The notes below the pieces were generated by a model that saw only the letters and a program-made list of their open reading frames with translations, ran no database searches and was not told the origin of the DNA. Source: Calonectria ilicicola (lineage: Eukaryota; Ascomycota; Sordariomycetes; Hypocreales; Nectriaceae). From it: DNA of 64,000 nucleotides. This document shows, in pieces, positions 61,216-64,000 of this stretch. The stretch lies in NCBI GenBank assembly GCA_020809705.1, contig CP085834.1, forward strand, positions 3,968,001-4,032,000, read 5' to 3'. The position numbers were made by a program, and so were the translations under genes. Each line of letters opens with the position of its first letter. Positions within the stretch are counted from its first letter, which is position 1.

Positions 61216-62507
61216 AATTAACTAATCTAATAAAATAATTAAAAAAAATAAAAAATTAATTAACCAATATATTATAAACCAGAATTACTATTAAATACAT
61301 TCAAATAAATAATATAGAAATTTCCCATTTATCTCTCTTTTTAATTATATTTAATATAAAATTTAATATTTATAAAATAATATCTTACTTTATTATAATT
61401 GGGCTTTTATTAAAGAATAATATATTAGATATAGTATTTAAGTGGACTTTAATTAAGGTATTATAATATCTTATTCTAAAATACCTTTATATTACTTTAT
61501 AATAATAAAAACTTATTTTCTACTAGTATTTATTTAAACTTTAAAAGAGTTTAAGAACTTATATTATTAATATAAAAAGAATATATATATTAAGCTTAGA
61601 AGAAAATAGGAAGAGAAGTTATTTTTTGCTTTTATAAAGTTGTTTTATATTTATTATATTATATACCTTATAAACCCTACTTCATATAATTAAAAGCTAT
61701 AGTAAAAATGGCCTAGTCTACCTGTTTATATATATATGTATTTTCTTAATTAGGTTCTAGTTTATAAAGTTAATATATTTAATTACAATTATTTACTAAA
61801 AAGAACAATAAATTTAAATTACTTTAATTTTACTTTAAAATTAATTATATAATTATTTAATATATTAACCTTTATTAACCTTTATTTAAATATATATAGT
61901 TATTCTTTGTTTAAATGGTCTTATTTATAACTAAATTGATCTAGGATTAGGGATTAGGGATAGATAAAATATTAAAGTTCTTTTATTATATATAAATATA
62001 TTAATTTATAATAATTATAAAGTATATTCTAGATTATATATAAAATATTATATTACTTTTTAATTAAAAGAAAAATTAAATTCTTTAAATAATAAATATA
62101 TAAGTAATATTTTATAATTTAAAAGATATAAATTATTATATTTATATTAAAAGATTTAAAGGAGATTTTATAAATTAATTTAATTTTAAGAATTATATTT
62201 ATTAATAATTAATATAGTATTATTTTATAAAGGAAATAATTCTAATTTCTTTTTTTGTAAAATAATAAGATTATAAGGGAAATAAGATATAGTAGTTATT
62301 TATTAGTTAAGTAATATAGTATTAATAATTATTTACTTTAAAAAAAATAAAATAAAAGATAATAAAATATATAAAAAGGATATTAGTATATTATTTATAT
62401 CTAGCTATTAGAAAATAAATAAGATTAAATAGTATTTAGCTAGAGAATATAATATACTTTAAGGGGAAGAGTATATTATTTAAAAAATATACTATCTTTA
62501 AAAAGGT

Positions 62508-62530
62508 AAAAAGGACTCCTAGTCCTTTTT
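62508..62530. repeat. Perfect short inverted repeat
   Basis: AAAAAGGACT, a 3-base loop CCT, then AGTCCTTTTT: a perfect 10-bp stem, with weaker pairing on both sides. It may be a decayed transposon end. Confidence 0.7.
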
Positions 62531-64000
62531 GTCTTTTTAAGAATAATATATTTTTAATTAAGGATAAGAAGCAAATCAGTCTTTAATAGGTTTCTTATTA
62601 GAAGCTAAAATTAATATTATAAATAGATAAAGATTAGATAAGAAGTAAGGAAGAATATAGATTTAATAATTTTAAAATTTTTAATTTCTTATTTTAATTT
62701 TAATCTCTAAATTAAGTAATAAACTATAATACTCTTAAATTATTAAAGATAATTCTACCTATTTTTATTATTATTATAAAATATATAGTACTAGTATAAA
62801 GATTTAATAGTTTTAAAAATTTAATTATATTTATATTTTTTTCTTTTTATAATATTTATAAAAATAAAAGTATTAATATTTAAAAGCTTATTAAATTATT
62901 TTTTAATAATATTAATAAGATTAATAAAGAACATACTCAAGACTACATATAAAAAATAAAACTAAGAATATAATCTATTCTTTAAAGCTTTAAATAACTT
63001 TTTATAGAATAAAAGGCTATTTATAAAACTTTATTCTTTTTATATAAATATTAAAAGATCTCCATAATTATTTCTAATTTATTATAGCTCCTAATCTATT
63101 TATAATTTATTATTATAAAAATAATAATATTTAATTACTTAAGAAATACCTTATATCTATTTAACTTAACCCTAAGATCCATAATACCTTTCCCTTATAT
63201 ATTTTATTTTTAATATATCTATAACATCCTAATATAATATATATTTACTAAAGAATTTATAGGATTTAAAATTAACTATAATAGGGCTAAAATAATAAAT
63301 TCTATAATAAAATTAAATCTTAATAAATATAAGCTATAATTTTAGAAATAATTATATAAGAGTAAAGATAGCTTAATTTACTTAGTTGATACCTTTAAAA
63401 AATAAGATCTTAAAATAAAATAATCCTAATAAAAGACTTATTAAATAGCACTTTACTTTTACTAATATCTAGCCTAATCTTAGATTATATTAGATAGAAT
63501 TTATACCTTAATTTTTATATTTATATTAATAGCTTTAGTATTAATTTAGAAAGTATATTATTTAATAAATTTAAGAATAATATATATTAAATATTTTCTA
63601 CTAATAATATTTAATAATTAAAAGCTAGAATATTATTCTTTAATTAACTAAAATTAATAGTTTTTATAGAATAATATTAAAGGTATTTAAGATTTAAATA
63701 AATAATTTTTTTAATTATTTTTTAATTAATATAAAGCCCTTTTATTCTTTTAGTATTTTACTAATTTTACTTTATTATAATAATAACTTTCTATTTATTT
63801 TTAATATTATTTATATAAATTATATTTTTCAAAGTAATTAATTATTAAATCTTAAAAATACTTTAATAAATTATTATTATTATTATTTAAAATATTATTA
63901 TTTAACTTAGGTTGATTTTTAGTTAGTATTACTCTAAGATAATAGATTATTTAATAATCTTACCTCTTTACTTCTAAATAGACTAATCTTTATATATATA

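Larger units (their letters stand above)
32370..64000. other. AT-rich, RIP-like tract of decayed transposons
   Basis: More than 31 kb, reaching the right edge, with very low G+C; many 60-base lines contain fewer than ten G or C. There is no intact gene and stops are dense in every frame. Recognisable fragments are copia and gypsy polymerase relics whose changes are C-to-T or G-to-A. This is the pattern of RIP followed by heterochromatin. Sections not listed separately (for example 32.4-36 kb, 53.5-60.9 kb and 61.2-64 kb) hold only AT-rich sequence in which I recognise nothing. Confidence 0.9.

Noticed and set aside
61942..61966. TTAGGG-like units (GGATTAGGGATTAGGGA) as telomere sequence
   Set aside because: The period is seven bases (TTAGGGA) with about two copies; not a telomeric TTAGGG array.
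1..64000. tRNA, rRNA, CRISPR arrays, bacterial operons
   Set aside because: I saw none. The sequence is eukaryotic and no array of spaced identical repeats or cloverleaf was recognised by eye; a tRNA scan could still find one.

Overview
This window comes from a filamentous ascomycete fungus (Pezizomycotina). The evidence is short 50-120 bp spliceosomal introns, Zn2Cys6 regulators, an ACS-type MFS transporter, a fungal TPR-CHAT gene, and a long AT-rich tract of retrotransposon relics with the transition-only mutation pattern of repeat-induced point mutation (RIP). I could not name the species.

The window has two compartments. Bases 1 to about 32.2 kb are ordinary gene-bearing DNA. From about 32.37 kb to the right edge the sequence is extremely A+T-rich, has no intact gene, and holds decayed LTR retrotransposons.

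Bases 1-23.3 kb look like a metabolic gene cluster (tailoring or catabolic). In order they hold: the 5' end of a cytochrome P450 (-); a short-chain dehydrogenase (-); a Zn2Cys6 regulator with three introns, one of them apparently GC-AG (-); two FAD-dependent monooxygenases (-); an HSL-type alpha/beta hydrolase (+); a regulator with two Zn2Cys6 fingers in tandem (+); a third, salicylate-hydroxylase-like monooxygenase (-); an ACS-family MFS permease (+); and an NAD-dependent epimerase/ketoreductase broken by one in-frame TGA (+). No PKS, NRPS or terpene synthase is visible, so the cluster is either catabolic or has its backbone enzyme beyond the left edge. The 11-mer CAGCCGTCGGA occurs in three separate cluster promoters: monooxygenase 2/hydrolase, monooxygenase 3/MFS, and the epimerase. 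It is a good candidate for the binding site of the cluster regulator.

Bases 25.4-31.3 kb hold a seven-TM-like membrane protein gene with two micro-exons (+). Next come two genes on the minus strand about 0.1 kb apart, both apparently broken: a TPR-CHAT (caspase-like) pseudogene with three in-frame stops and a frameshift, and a RelA/SpoT-like (p)ppGpp-synthetase-domain gene that loses frame.

Bases 32.2-64 kb begin with an 18-bp tandem repeat at the boundary. The AT-rich tract contains a complete but decayed Ty1/copia-like element (42056-47820) with 185-bp LTRs and a TTTAT target-site duplication, at least two Ty3/gypsy polymerase relics on the minus strand, three copies of a roughly 0.73-kb repeat, a less mutated island near 48.1-48.8 kb, and several tandem repeats. 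This is heterochromatin-like sequence and could be a centromere flank or core.
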